From contig JAKSZP010012117.1 of assembly GCA_022478985.1 (NCBI GenBank), positions 1-64,000 of the forward strand: DNA of 64,000 nt. Direction: 5' to 3'. The translations under genes were made by a program, and so were the position numbers. The notes under the pieces were generated by a model. It worked only from the letters and a program-made list of their open reading frames with translations, searched no databases and was not told the DNA's origin. This DNA comes from Massospora cicadina. Lineage: Eukaryota; Entomophthoromycota; Entomophthoromycetes; Entomophthorales; Entomophthoraceae. Positions 10,291 through 21,285 of this stretch are shown here, piece by piece; position 1 is the stretch's first letter; the number at the start of each line of letters is the position of its first letter.

Positions 10291-11282
10291 GCACAGTAGA
10301 GGAGTGTGTTAGGTCGGAGGATATGGGATGAGATGAGAGAAGGGGAGGTGAGCAAGAGACATACAGTGCTCTCAGTCTGTGGAGGTCATATTCACCATGA
10401 GGGAAGGATCTGGGTTCCAGTGATGAGTTTGTAGAATAAGTTGTTGGCAGCTACCCATATCTCCCTTTTACAAGATTTCTGTACAGGGAGAAGACGCTGG
10501 ACTTGGTTCATCATCAGTATTCATGGAGGGGAATGGATGCGGAAATATGGAAGTATGTGGAGCGATGTGTGGTGTGTGTGAGGTCAAAGTTCCATCATAT
10601 GACGCCAGTGGAAAATCGAAGCTTCTTCAGATTCTTTCCAGTTAGTGGGCCTCTGTGAGTGTGGATTTCATTACGGGATTGCCAAAGTCTCAGGGATGGA
10701 TGCCCTAATGGTTGTAGTGGATCGCCTGACGAAGTATCCAGAGATTTTTCCTTATTGGTCAACCATTTCTGCAAAGATAGAGGGTCAGGTTTTTATCTTT
10801 GAGGTTTTTCCAACATAGATTTCTGGAGGAGATTGTGTCATAAAGAGGTCTGCAGTTCACATCTCGGCTCTGGATTCATCAGTGGATTCTTGAAGATAAA
10901 GGCCTAAAATTCATCATCTTACCATCCCCAATCTGATGGCCGATATGAGAGGAAAAATTGGATACCGAATCAATATCCAGGGTGCTAAGTCTTGGGGCAT
11001 CAGGATTCTTGAGTGAGTTTAGTGAAGTTGGAAAAATTTACATACAACAACCACAAGCATGCATCCACAGGGATAACTCCATTTTTCACAAATCATGGTC
11101 AGCACCTGGAAGGTATGGGGCCCCAGAAGCAGGGTAAGAATCCAGTAGCAGATGAGCTGTCGCGTGAGACACATGATACCTTGAGGCTCCTGAAAAGAAA
11201 TCTGAAGTGACAGTCGCAGTTCAGAAGAGGAAGGCATGTAAGCATTGTTTGGAGAGGAGTTTATAAAAGAAACAATTGAGTC
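10291..11282 (+). pseudogene. Chr-1 integrase
   Basis: The N-terminal part has a degraded HHCC zinc region (DLVHHQYSWRGMD then ERCVVCVRSK near 10500-10590). The catalytic core follows: VDFITGLPKSQGWMALMVVVD near 10665-10720 and the downstream stretch near 10850-10950. NNHKHASTGITPFFTNHGQ (11050s) is the standard segment after the core (usual form N...H.S.G.SPF). Heavily interrupted, inactive. Confidence 0.8.
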
Positions 11283-11661
11283 TTGGTAAATGCTCAGAGC
11301 TATGCCATACCTGTGAGGAGCTGGAAATTAGTGCTGGTGGAGTTGGGCCCTTACCAGGTAGTGAGGACGTTGAACAAAGTGCCATTTGAGCTGAAGTTGC
11401 CAGAGGGTTTGCAGGCTCATCCAGTATTACAAATTTCACAGCTCAAATCGTTCTTGGGGCATCCTCATGAGAGGGCCTCTAGTTTTTTCCATCTGAGGGA
11501 AGCCCAAGAGTACAAGGTAGAGGAGATTCTGGACACAAAAGTTGTGCAGGGTTGTCAAAAGTTCTTGGTCCAATGGGTGGATCACCCAGTTGAGGAGGCC
11601 ATGTAACAGACGACCAGAGATTATGCTAGGTGTTCTGGGAATATCAGAGAGTTCCTCTTGT
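11283..11661 (+). pseudogene. Chr-1 integrase C-terminus and chromodomain
   Basis: ELGPYQVVRTLNKVPFELKL is the GPY/F module; HPVLQISQLKSFLGHP follows. YKVEEILDTKVVQGCQKFLV then QWVDHPVEEAM is a chromodomain (usual form Y.VE.ILD...YLVKWKGY...TWE), with the Trp of the TWE block changed. Such domains bind methylated histone tails and steer integration to heterochromatin. The frame reaches SSCL, then Chr-2 enters at 11667; the last codons and stop lie at 24960-24966. Confidence 0.85.
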
Positions 11662-11666
11662 CTAGG

Positions 11667-13095
11667 TGTCATGAAAACGGCAGAAGAGGTTTAGAATGGC
11701 CTGCCAGTTGGGAAGCGTAAGCACACAAAAGCAAGCCAGAATGCCAGAGGCATTGCCACAGGTATGACGTTGTATGGAACTGGGCATTGGGAAACTATAA
11801 AATGTTGGTGTAGGGCAATAGTGAACAGCAACCCAAGAATGAGCCAAATAAAGACAGCCCCAGACACTGATGGTCTTGCAGCAGGGGTGGTACCAAGGTA
11901 TAGTTTCTACAAGGTCATTCGCAGGTGGGTTCATTTCAACTTAGGAGACAAGGGGGAGGATCCTTGCTTGGAGATGGTGGTTGTAGGGCCACAAGATCCC
12001 AGTATATTGTTGGCGGATGTTTGTAATAATGGGGTTGAACTGCCAGAAGTATCTAGCTCGCTGAATCCAGTTGACGATGGTATGGGCTATAGTGACTTTC
12101 AGTACTGGTAAAGCCCATCCAGTATAGAAACTGACAGGCCACCAGAGAAAATCCATCAGAGTTGTGGCCAGAAGGATATCAATAAAATCAAAGTTTATAG
12201 TCTTTAGAGCAAATTTTATTGTAAAGGAAAGTGAAGAAAATTGACCAACAATTTTCTCAGGGTGATGCAACTGATTAAATAGTGGTAAATTGATGCAGGA
12301 ACAAGCAGGGATTGAGACCCTTTAATTTCGACCTAACTGGTGAATTATTTGGGAATGAGGGAAGATAAGCTCACTGAGAACTGACATCATCGAATTTGGC
12401 AGCAGGCCAAGTCGCTGTCAGTTTGGCCTTGAACGCCTGAACTGAGGCTCAACTGCATTTCTGACAGTTGGCGTGATGGCATCTGGCCTGATGAGCAGCG
12501 GGAATTCCCCAGGGCCACCCCATGTAGAGGTGGTCCCAATTGGTTAGGAACAGGTTTGGGATGTCCAACCCACCCATGCCCTGTTGCTGGGCCGTTCATT
12601 TGGTCAAAAGTGTTGCATTGGCCACAACGTCTAATTTTCTGGAAGGGAGATTCAAACTATTGTCGATGGTGTCTGATGCTACTACCTGCACATTGGGGAT
12701 CATCTCCAACAATTTTGAAAAGGGTTTATTTTAAAAAAGTTGCAAAGTTGTCTGAATCAAAACTATCAGAGATTCAGCCAATGAGTCAATCTTTGTCCCT
12801 TTTTGACTATGTGGATTCCAATCATCGGGCTTGTTTCCACTTTTTTGGACCAATCGACTTCATTCCAACAATCTTGACACAAAACTCAACTGATCAGATG
12901 TACTAGTTCTGCTAAGGTAAGTGTGGGCACCAGGGTGGTATCCAAAGAGGGAGGGCTGATACCCAGCTCTCATCTACCATGTGAGCAAGGTCGCCCTGGG
13001 TAGCAAGGGTTACAGCCACCCTCTTCAGAGCCTTCTTACTCTGAAACGGGAAGAGGGCCCAATTGATACACAGGGTACATTCCCCATGACTTACA
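11667..13095 (-). repeat. Chr-2 3' LTR (left copy)
   Basis: Matches 23525-24954 end to end: GCCTGCCAGTTGGGAAGCG / GCCCGCCATTTGGGATGCG, GGGCCACCCCACRTAG, CTCAGGGTGATGCAACTG. On the minus strand it begins TGTAAGTC, preceded by the purine-rich PPT AAAAAGGAAAGGGAGA. Related in sequence to the Chr-3 LTR. Confidence 0.9.
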
Positions 13096-13618
13096 TCTCC
13101 CTTTCCTTTTTCCAAAGGAAGGGAACTAGCACTGGGATCTGCATGAGGGCCACATTTTTGTGCGCCTTGGCAAGCTTGATCATTATTACAGTCACAATTT
13201 TTGGGGGGTGGGGAGTGTTGGGGTGGGATTTGTGAAAAGCTTCAACCAGTTCCATGAAGTTAGCGCAATTGCAAGCCTTAACCCAACTGTTCTCATAAGC
13301 CAGATACCCTTTCCAATCCATTAGATATTGAATATGCTGATGGGACTTGCAGTATGCTAGTATATTTTCCCTTTTCGCCTCTTCCACATTTTCAAGAACA
13401 ATCATCTCAGGATCCATGGGAGCCATGACTTTAAAGGGCAACAACTGGGAAAGTGGAAGACGGGGTGCTGTTTCCAGTGAGCTGGAAATTAAAACCATAA
13501 CGCACCATTGCCTAAGTCTTCTTCTACCAAATGGGGGACCAAATGCTTACTTGCGAACTTACAGGAGGGTACCTGCATTCTCTAATGACGCGTATCAAGC
13601 ATACCATAGGAGCCCACC
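13096..13618 (-). pseudogene. Chr-2 chromodomain and C-terminal tail
   Basis: The open stretch 13498-13091 on the minus strand encodes a good chromodomain: QYLMDWKGYLAYENSWVKA then NFMELVEAFHKSHP, then a basic tail. Compared with the consensus YLVKWKGY...E.TWE, the aromatic cage Trp in WKGY and the N-S-W block are kept. The preceding integrase C-terminus is cut by Ty3-B at 13619-13623 (TSD ATTAT). Confidence 0.88.
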
Positions 13619-13623
13619 ATTAT

Positions 13624-14013
13624 TGTTTGATTTTTGGAGATTTTTAGCTCTCTGGTGCTTATAAGCCTAAAAATCCAACAACTGGGAGAGTAAAAAACAT
13701 AAAATTAATAGGGTTAAATAATAAAAAAACTTTGAAATTCTGGGCTTTTTTGTGTATTTATTGATAGCCGTGGGGGTTAAGAAAGGATCCCTATTATTCA
13801 GTCAATAATTCATATTTAACATATTAGAGTTTGAGGTTCAGATTGCTTAGTGCATTCCAAATTAGGAAACATGTGAGAAGGACCTATCAGGTCATTTTAA
13901 ACTTGCATCACTTCCAGGAGCCGCGGACTTGAATATGTCTGACATTTCCCTGTTTCTCCCACAATTGCCCCTCAACATTCTTTGTCAGGCCCCTGGGAGG
14001 CAAATGTCTGACA
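13624..14013 (-). repeat. Ty3-B 3' LTR
   Basis: Matches 19194-19582 throughout, for example AAGCCTAAAAATCCAACAACTG, GGGCTTTTTTGTGTATTTAT and GAGCCGCGGACTTGAATATG. TG/CA ends on the minus strand (TGTCAGACATTTGCC...). The start TGTCAGACATTTGCC is also that of the Ty3-D 3' LTR, so the two families are related. Confidence 0.93.
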
Positions 14014-14998
14014 TTACCCCCTCAAGAATGGGGGGGATAATAGGCTAAAGGAAGCGCCCGTGAACTCAGTTGATGGTGATCCTGGAAGCAAGGGATTTGA
14101 TAGAATACTCATCCCCTTGCTTGTATGTGACTGAGAAGGGCCCTTCCTAGATAGAGCTAAGCTTTTACTTCTTGGAGTGATTTGGTTGTGGTAATAGAGG
14201 ACCAAGTCGGATACCTGAAATGAGGGAAGAGGGGCCCTGGCTCATTCGCGGCTTGGCCTTTCTTTGATGACAGTCTATGCTAAGTTAGTCATAGCCTTAG
14301 ACTGTAGTTGGATGATGTGCTAGGCCAACTTTCTCATGGCTTGTTCAGGATTGGTCCTATCAGAGAAGACATCTTTGGCTAATAGCGCTGGTACCACAGG
14401 TTCTCGCCCATATAACACTTGTAAAGGGGACATTTTAAGTATACAATGATAGCTAATGCGATAAGCCATGAGCGCACTGGGCAAGTAGAGATCCAAGTGA
14501 AGAGGGTCTGAACTGGCCATCTTCCGCAATATAGAGACCAGGGTCATTAGCTCTTTCTACAGCCCCATTGGTGAATGGATTATAGGGAGCGGAGAAAAGT
14601 TGTTGCGTCCCCTGGAATTGGCAAGAAGCTTTACCATTCTGGAAGTGAAGTTTTTTCTGTTATCACAAAGGAGGACCTGGGGACAACCATGCTGCGTGAA
14701 GATTTATTGATGGAAAAAGTTAGCCGTGGCTTTGGCAGTCTGAGCGGGGAGAGCCACAGCTTCAACCCATTTGGTAAAATGATCTATACCAACCAAGATA
14801 TAACGATTACCCCGGTAGTCTGAGGGAGAGGACCTACCACATCCAAACTAATGGTGTGGAAAGGTTGATGAGGCATCATAGGTTGGTACTGTAATGGGAT
14901 TTGAAGTGGGATTGTTTTTTGCAGGTCAGGCAGGCATCAAAGACTTCCGTTATGGTTTCCACGATGCCCTCCCAATAATACCGCTCTTTAACCCGCTC
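14014..14998 (-). pseudogene. Ty3-B integrase
   Basis: The minus strand continues from the RNase H frame: HGGVRKT then ERVKERYYWEG and CLTCKK (HHCC zinc domain, 15010-14900); a decayed catalytic core (14880-14560); then SILRKMASSDPLHLDLYLPS and MAYRISYHCILKMSPLQVLY (14547-14320), the usual post-core helix region. A C-terminal piece runs 14205-14014 (DMVLYYHN). Several stops and frame changes disable it. Confidence 0.85.
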
Positions 14999-15886
14999 TT
15001 AGGTTTTCCTGACTCCGCCATGGCCCATGAGAGTGTGAGACTCCATGATCGCAGGTACGCGCTCAGACGGCCAGAGATAGGGCAACCATTTGGCCCCCAC
15101 TTGCTTGTACAACTTCCCGCTCTCCACATTGGTATTGCGGGAGTGCCAGGCTAACATCTTTTGTATGGGCTCATCTTCATCAGCCCACGCCCTGGGAGTC
15201 ATTAGGAGGTCATGCGACCTCTCAGCTTCACTATTATCAAGGTGAAGAACAGGCAAACGCGTTAACCCATTAACATTCATATGGCGTGTCCCAGCGCGAT
15301 GCTCAATAGTCATATCATAATGCTGGAGCTTAAGAGCCCAGCGAGCCAACCGCCCAGTGGGATCCTTCATATTCTGCAACCACTTTAGAGAGGCGTGGTA
15401 GGTGATTACTTTGAAGGAAGTGCCATAAAGGAAAGGGCGGTATTGCTTAACAGCAAGCAAGACAGCTAAGCACTCCTTCTTAGTGACGCTGTAATTGCGC
15501 TCAGCTTTTGAAATCATTTTACTAAAATATGACACGGGATGATCAACCCCATTTTCGTCCAATTGAGCTAAGATAGCTCCAACAGCGTAATCAGAAGCAT
15601 CCATGAATAACATGAAGGGCTTTCCATAGTCAGGGTGACGGAGTATTGGCCTTTTTTGTAATAGCGCCTTTATGTTCTCAAACGCGGCTTTCTGTTTGGC
15701 ACCCCAATGGAAAGGGGTGTTCTTAGCCAGGAGATGGACAAGGTGCTCGCTGAGTTGGGCGAATTTAGATGTGAATTGATGGTAGTACCCCATCATGCCC
15801 AAGAAGACTTGTATGTACCGAAGAGTTTTAGGAGGGGGCATCTTTAGATATTGCTTCAACCTTGTCTTGTAGAGGTTGTATCCCAT
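14999..15886 (-). pseudogene. Ty3-B RT connection, RNase H and H2C2 start
   Basis: 295-aa open frame. It starts in the RT connection (RYIQVFLGMMGYYHQFTSKF), then RNase H: FMDASDYAVGAILAQLDENG (first catalytic Asp), YSVTKKECLAVLLAVKQYRP (catalytic Glu), then HASLKWLQNMKDPTGRLARW. The usual third-Asp block TDHASLKWL reads TYHASLKWL here, so one metal-binding Asp is lost. It ends in LMGHGGVRKT, the start of the integrase zinc domain. It overlaps the RT frame by 59 bp in another frame, so an indel separates them. Confidence 0.92.
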
Positions 15887-16703
15887 CCTGGGAGATGGCG
15901 TGCCCGAGGAAGTCCAGCTTCTTCTGGAAGAAAGTACACTTGGAGGGCTTTAGTTTGAGGTTGGATGCCCACAAGCGTTGAAACACCTCTTTTAGGTGCG
16001 CGAGATTCTCATTGAAAGTTTTCAAGAAGACTGTGATGTCATCTAAGTAAACAATGACACAGCTCAGCTTAAGGTCCTGGAGGATGTGATCCATGACCCG
16101 CTGAAAAGTGGCGGGTGCGTTGCACAAACCTTGAGGTAGCCAAGTGGTTTGAAATAAGCCCTCGCTGCAGATAAGGGCGCACTTCTCCTGATCCTGTGGA
16201 GAAAGGTCCATCTGCCAGTACCCGCTAGCCAAGTCCATGGCGGAGAAGAATTTAGACCTGGAGAGTTGGGCTAGCGCATCATCAAAGCGGGGGATAGGAT
16301 AGCTGTCCTTCTTAGTGAGGTTGTTCAGCTTACGGTAGTCCATAACCACCCAATGACCCCCATTTTTCTTCTTTATCAACAGGAGCGGGGAAGACCAAGG
16401 GCTTTGGGATGGCACTAGAAACCCAGCATCTAGCAGCTGTTTGAGCTCCGTTAGCATCTGGAGCTCCTCCACTTTGGATTTATGGTAGGGTTTGGAGTGG
16501 ACAGGGTGAGCATCACCAACGTCATTGGTATGAGTCCACTCTTTCATATGTCCATAGTCATTATCAGAGGTGGAAAAAATGTCACTGTAGGCCTCCAGCA
16601 GGGTGTGTACCTTCTGCAGCTCAGCTGGGGTTAGCTCATTGGTGATATTAATGGAAGGTAGGGTACATATTGACTGGTCAGCAGGTAAGCCCATATCTGC
16701 CAT
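15828..16703 (-). pseudogene. Ty3-B reverse transcriptase
   Basis: 291-aa open frame with all RT blocks: KPYHKSKVEELQMLTELKQL, WSSPLLLIKKKNGGHWVVMD-YRKLN (fingers), FFSAMDLASGYWQ (first catalytic Asp), LPQGLCNAPATFQRVMDHIL, YLDD at 16049-16038 (catalytic pair intact), and LKPSKCTFFQKKLDFLGHAI. It copies element RNA into cDNA. It is the best-preserved RT in the window. Upstream residues ELTPAELQKVHTLLEAYSDIF match Ty3-D at 59155-59225. Confidence 0.95.
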
Positions 16704-16743
16704 AGACTCAAAGCAGTGGACTTGGCTTATTTCCTCAGGGGAA

Positions 16744-17070
16744 TCAGAAAGCCTCTTTGATCTCCTGGTGCTTTTTTACGACCATATCCTTCGAGGTGAG
16801 ATTTCCAAGCAGAAGGTTGATACGCTGTTTATACGCTGGGTCTAGTACGCCCAGCAGAACTCTAGGCTCCAAGGGGCTAACTCCATCAATGCTTGTTAGG
16901 TGTAATAAGAAGATGCGGATATTTTGCTTAGTACCCTTGGTGTCTAGCACCTTCTGTTCACCCGCTTTACTTACTGCCTCTTCTGTAGCATAAAAAGGGA
17001 TACCCTCGAGGGCGTCCACTGATGGAGGCAACATCTTGGTGTTGCGTCCTGCCGTTGTGTAGTGTAGGGA
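16744..17070 (-). pseudogene. Ty3-B dUTPase-like domain
   Basis: Within the 17130-16744 minus frame: SVDALEGIPFYATEEAV (motif 1 place), AGEQKVLDTKG, LLHLTSIDGVSPLEPRVL, GVLDPAYKQRINLLLGNLTS (motif 3: G, D and Y kept) and KDMVVKKHQEIKEAF (motif 4 place). The same blocks occur in Ty3-D at 58731-59135. The order and spacing match trimeric dUTPase motifs 1, 3 and 4; motif 2 (Arg-Ser) and the Gly-rich motif 5 are not seen, so catalysis is doubtful. It lies between PR and RT. Domain identity is inferred from pattern only. Confidence 0.62.
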
Positions 17071-17458
17071 TAAGGCAGAAGAGGGGAAACTCAACAGTAC
17101 ATGTGAAATCTTTTTTATTGAGCTCTTCATTGGCTAAAATCAGAGGAACCTCGTAGTTAAGCAGGGAGAGATAGCCCTGTTTCAGATTGATGATCCCCTC
17201 ATACTGGAGTATGAACTGGGTACCAATGAGCATGTCATATGTATTGTTGGTTAAGGCTACCGCTGGGGCTGAGAGGAGAAGTTTCCCAAATCGGATAGGT
17301 AAAGATGAGTAGGCCCCAATGGCGCGGGTATTGGTTGGCCCCGCCGTTCCAAACTCTTGAGTATAGTTGAGGTCAGGAGCCAACTTAATTTTTTTCATTA
17401 GCCTTGAAGACACAACGTTCACAGGAGACCCAGTGTCAAGAATAGCCTTAACCCGCAC
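16967..17458 (-). pseudogene. Ty3-B aspartic protease
   Basis: VKAILDTGSPVNVVSSRL carries the retropepsin active site DTGS at 17437-17426; NNTYDMLIGTQFILQYEGII is the conserved second-half segment (usual form D.LIG). Length to the dUTPase-like domain is about 125 residues, normal for the family. An indel near 17070 moves the reading frame, so the end of this frame is a shadow of the dUTPase-like region. Confidence 0.9.
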
Positions 17459-17484
17459 TCCCTTAACAGCAACTTCTACTTTAG

Positions 17485-18435
17485 TTAAAGTTCCACCCAG
17501 CTTGGGGGAAGAGCAAGAACCTCCTTGAAATTGAGCGTGGAGGCAAGGCAGCTGGCAGTCTCAGGGTATTTCTCCTGGATAGTTTGCAACGTATACACAC
17601 TCTGAGGGAGCCGAAGCATTGAAGCAACAAGCTGATCCGCGTCACTGGCGGTATCAATAACCTCCAGGCCTCTCAACACCAGATAAATATAGGTGCGGCT
17701 GGGCACTTTAGCCCAATCCACTCACTCTGGCTTTAAGTGATCGGGTACCTCCACTTCCCCTGGGGCTCCTAAGTCATAGTGACCGTTATCTTCACAACCC
17801 CCTCAGTCTCGTCATCATAGGGATTCTCATACAGGTAGATAGTCCATAGGGGGTGTGGGGAGGTCAACGCTTCCCTTCTTAGGTGGAGTTATTGGATTGG
17901 CAACAGCTATAACTTGAGCCTTAGAAGGGATAGATTTGAGTTGCTTCATGGTTATAGGTTTAGTGCGAGGTACAACTAGAGGAGAGGCCGGTGGGGATAA
18001 AGGTAGCGCCTTATGAGAACGTGACGCTTCAGGCACTTTGGGAAACTGCACTGCCAAAGGAGGGGAGCCAGGCAAGGTGATAGCTAGCTGCGTTGGCTGC
18101 GCTTTTGAACCAGAGGATGAAGGGGGCAGCGCCATGGAATTGGATATTTCAACTTCAACAGCATTAGGCCGAGCAGTGGCTGGGTGCTTTGGTGCACGAA
18201 GTGGTTTAACTTTTGTGACCTGGCCATTTGACCTATTGTTAGTGGGGGCAGTTGGTACCCGAGGAACGGGTTTAGGCTTAGACGCAGGCTTTGAAGATAA
18301 AGATGGGCCAGCAAAAGGGGCATCTACTTTCACCAACAGGGTTTGTTGAGCTGGAGCCGACAAGGAGCATTGCCCCGTCATAGCTATAACCATCTGCTTA
18401 TTGTTATGGGAATTAGAAGCAGTTTGTGCTGGCAA
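17485..18435 (-). pseudogene. Ty3-B gag-protease linker
   Basis: Frames 18435-17827 (202 aa, rich in Pro, Ser and Lys/Arg; PKVEASRSHKALPLSPPAS-type composition) and 17721-17485 (78 aa, YLVLRGLEVIDTASDADQLV) join gag to the protease. There is no CCHC knuckle; the basic Pro-rich part may serve as the nucleic-acid-binding region. The function is inferred from position only. Confidence 0.6.
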
Positions 18436-19143
18436 CTCCGCAGGGTAAGGTTTCCAAAGGAGACAGCCATATTAGATGCAACATTGGGTGGCGTAGAAGC
18501 TTGGCCATCGCTCCTTGTGTATGATCAAGCTCATATATATCCGCCACCTCTAACAAGGCCTCCTTAATATCGTGTACATTTTTGAAAGTGCGCTTTATGG
18601 AAGCGAGATGCATGGCTAATGCAGGATAGGCCACCAAGCCAGCCAAGATAGATGCAATAGCATCGTCTAGGGGTAGCATTTTAGCAAGCAATAGGGGCTG
18701 GCTTTCATGTAAAAGCGTTTGGCAAAGGAGGCGATTGATTCACCCTGTGATAGGCTAAGGCACATAAAGGCCTGTTTATGCCTATTCAAACTTCGTAATG
18801 AGCCGAATTCTTCAGTTAGGGCTTGCTTCACCTCCGCCCAGGTGCTAAGGGTAGCCATGTGTGGAACCATGATCTCTCGGGCGCCACGACTCAAGCAAGG
18901 AAGGAGGTGCTTAATTTTAAGATGATCCGTTGCCCCTTCCATAGCAACTTCATACATAAAGAGGAAAACAGCAACACTTCCCTCACCCAGGATGAACTTA
19001 TCCCTAAAAGGGGGTTTGTGAATGAGAGGGGAGGCCCCATAAGGGCCTGGGGAAGAGTGCTGCTCAAGCCTTTTGAGGCGAGACAAAGCACCGTCTAGTT
19101 GCTGCTCCAAGGCAGTTAGCCTTGGTTCCAAGTTAGTTGTCAT
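18413..19143 (-). pseudogene. Ty3-B gag (capsid)
   Basis: ATG at 19143, 48 bp after the LTR. It starts with a coiled coil, MTTNLEPRLTALEQQLDGAL-SRLKRLEQ, then a Retrotrans_gag-like region: FILGEGSVAVFLFMYEVAME, TWAEVKQALTEEFGSLRSLN, MCLSLSQGESIASFAKRFYM. The second frame (18691-18413) continues with DDAIASILAGLVAYPALA after an indel. Ty3-D gag (57022 on) aligns along its length (RLVALEKQLTSALYRLNKLE). Confidence 0.88.
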
Positions 19144-19173
19144 TTTGTAAAGGAGTTTGGTGGTTTACATGCT

Positions 19174-19191
19174 CCCCTGTAGTGAGCACCA
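19174..19191 (-). other. Ty3-B tRNA primer-binding site
   Basis: TGGTGCTCACTACAGGGG on the minus strand, 2 bp after the LTR end TCCAACA. Same PBS core as Ty3-A, Ty3-C and Ty3-D. Confidence 0.85.
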
Positions 19192-19193
19192 CT

Positions 19194-19582
19194 TGTTGGA
19201 CTTTTGGAGATTTTAAGCTCGCTGGTGATTATAAGCCTAAAAATCCAACAACTGGGGAGAAAACCACTTAAAGTAATAGGGTTAAATAAATAATAAAACT
19301 TTGGAATTCTGGGCTTTTTTGTGTATTTATTGATAGCCGTGGGGGTTAAGAAAGGATGCCTATTATTCAGTCAATAATTCATATTTAACATAATAGAGTT
19401 CGAGGTTCAGATTGCTTAGTGCATTCTGAATTAGGAAATATGCAAGAAGGACCTATCAGGTCGTTTTAAACTCGCATCACTTCAGGGAGCCGCGGACTTG
19501 AATATGTCTGACATTTCCCAGTTTCTCCCACAATTGCCCCTCAACATTCTTTGTCAGGCCCCTGGGAGGCAAATGTCCGACA
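19194..19582 (-). repeat. Ty3-B 5' LTR
   Basis: 389 bp, TG/CA ends on the minus strand, pair of 13624-14013. Flanked on its outer side by TSD ATTAT (19583-19587). It would carry the promoter of the element. Confidence 0.93.
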
Positions 19583-19587
19583 ATTAT

Positions 19588-20861
19588 GTCATGACCTGGG
19601 AGTCACTTACAATATGCGAACCGCTTTTAGTCTTTAATGGCTTTGGTGAGGTGTTACCACACCAAGGATTGAGTAGACCTAATATGTTCAGCATGATGCA
19701 CGGCAGCTTGGACCTTGGGCCACAAGCAGGGTCTAACTGAAAAAGAAGGATTATAACCTAACGTCACTTTGTAGGGAGAAAACCCTGTGGAAGTGTGAGT
19801 CCCATTGTTATAGGCAAATTGAGAGAAAGGAAGATCGTTAGCCCAGGTGTCCTGCGCGGCTTCATCATAGCAATGCTGGTAATGTTCTAGGACTTGGTTA
19901 ACTCATTCAGTCTGTCCATTGGACTGAGGTTGATACGCCGTAGAGTGACAGGGGGAGATTTTTAAAATAGATAAGAGTTCACTCCAGAACTGTGCCATGA
20001 ACTGTGAGTCACAGTTACTGATGATCTCCTGTGGGAGGTCAAACATTGAGAACATATGACACACAAATAAATGAGTGGTTTCCTCCGACATAAACGTGGA
20101 AGTTCAGGGGATAGAAAGGGGAAACTTAGTGAAGCGATTGACCACCACCATCACCGCAGTAAACCCATTAATGAAGGGGAGTTTGATGATGGAATCCATA
20201 ACTCTGATGTCCATGGACTCTCCGCCTGTTGTAAGGGGTGTAGAAGCCCATTTCTACCAGAGTGATCTGACTTAGCCCGAGCACAAGTAACGCAATTGGT
20301 GATCCAGGCCAGAAAATCCTTAGTTAAACCCACCCACTTATAGGTCCACTTGATCAAGTCAATGCATTTCTTATTGCCAGATGGCCAACCATGGGGATTG
20401 TGATGCGCGCGAAATACCTCATCTCTGAAAGTAGGGGGAACCCAAATTTGTGACCAGAAATAAATGAGGCTCTTCACCAAGGAGTAAATAGAGTGTTTAT
20501 GATTATAAGGGACAATTGCTCAAATAAGTCCACACCTTCAGGGCAGGTCATTTGGCCGGCTAAGACCTGAGCAACTAATGGGGCTTCAGGAGCAAGGGCG
20601 ATGGAAGAGATGACAAGGGGAACAATTGACAAAAATTTGAGCTGCAGGAATCATGGTAATGAGGTCCACTACATCTGGATCTAAGGGACAGTGGGTGGGG
20701 AGCAGCTGAGAAAATTGGGAAGTATGTTAAGTGCACCTTTTACTAAATCATATTTAAGATTGAAACTGCACAAGTCCTATTAGGTACGAGCTTGCCAATG
20801 CGCCAATTTTTGGTGTTCACGGAAATACAAGAGAGACTAGTGATCTGTGCGAACAGTTAAC
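19588..20861 (-). pseudogene. Chr-2 integrase
   Basis: The minus strand reads SQIWVPPTFRDEVFRAHHNP with GHxG-like HNPHGWPSGNKKCID, then CVTCARAKSDHSGRNGLLHP (HHCC zinc domain, 20450-20250). The core is broken: ITAVMVVVNRF near 20150, then FDLPQEIISNCDSQFMAQFW (second catalytic Asp) and YHPQSNGQTE-type YQPQSNGQTE (19920s). The post-core part runs to 19588, where Ty3-B enters. 20481-20861 is the RNase H-integrase linker and holds no clean frame. Confidence 0.88.
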
Positions 20862-21285
20862 TCATGTTGAGCACCCTGTAACATATACATTTAATGAGTA
20901 AAAACCCATGATACAGCTGCCAACTCCTTGTTGTAGATGGCTAAGATTGCTCCATAGAGGTAAATTTTCAGGAAAAATAAGTGACTGTATGTTCCAAGCC
21001 ATCGTGCTCTTGGAGCAACACTTCCCCCACTGCCACCAAGGAGGCATCACATGCAACAATACATGGATAGGCAGGATTCACGTGTTTCAAGACAGGAGTG
21101 GATAAAAACACCTCCTTGATCGATTCAAACACCTGATAGAAATTTGGGCATCCAGTGAAATGGTACATTCTTGCCTGCGAGGGGTGGAGCGGGGCAGCTA
21201 GCTGGGAAAGAGCTGGGGAAAATTTTAAAAAAAAATGGTTCCCAAGAAACTCCATAGTTGTTTCTGGGTTGTTGGGGTTGGCCAT
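20862..21285 (-). pseudogene. Chr-2 RNase H
   Basis: AAPLHPSQARMYHFTGCPNF leads to FLSTPVLKHVNPAYPCIVAC-DASLVAVGEVLLQEHDG, with the first catalytic Asp in ACDAS, then HTVTYFS and a frame change. Standard Ty3/gypsy RNase H order, decayed toward 20862. Confidence 0.85.

Larger units (their letters stand above)
13624..19582 (-). mobile_element. Ty3-B, complete Ty3/gypsy element with dUTPase-like domain
   Basis: 5,959 bp, LTRs 13624-14013 (390 bp) and 19194-19582 (389 bp), perfect TSD ATTAT (13619-13623, 19583-19587). PBS TGGTGCTCACTACAGGGG at 19191-19174; PPT TTGAGGGGGTAA just before the 3' LTR. Minus-strand order: gag, PR, dUTPase-like, RT, RNase H, integrase. It has the longest open frames in the window and is the innermost of a four-deep stack (Ty3-A, Chr-1, Chr-2, Ty3-B), so it is among the youngest inserts. 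The LTRs differ at roughly one site in ten by eye. There is no chromodomain. Confidence 0.95.

Noticed and set aside
14894..15154. 86-aa plus-strand frame as a gene
   Set aside because: Lies antisense to the Ty3-B integrase zinc domain and RNase H frame.
18038..18349. 103-aa plus-strand frame as a gene
   Set aside because: Antisense to the Pro-rich Ty3-B linker; no independent support.
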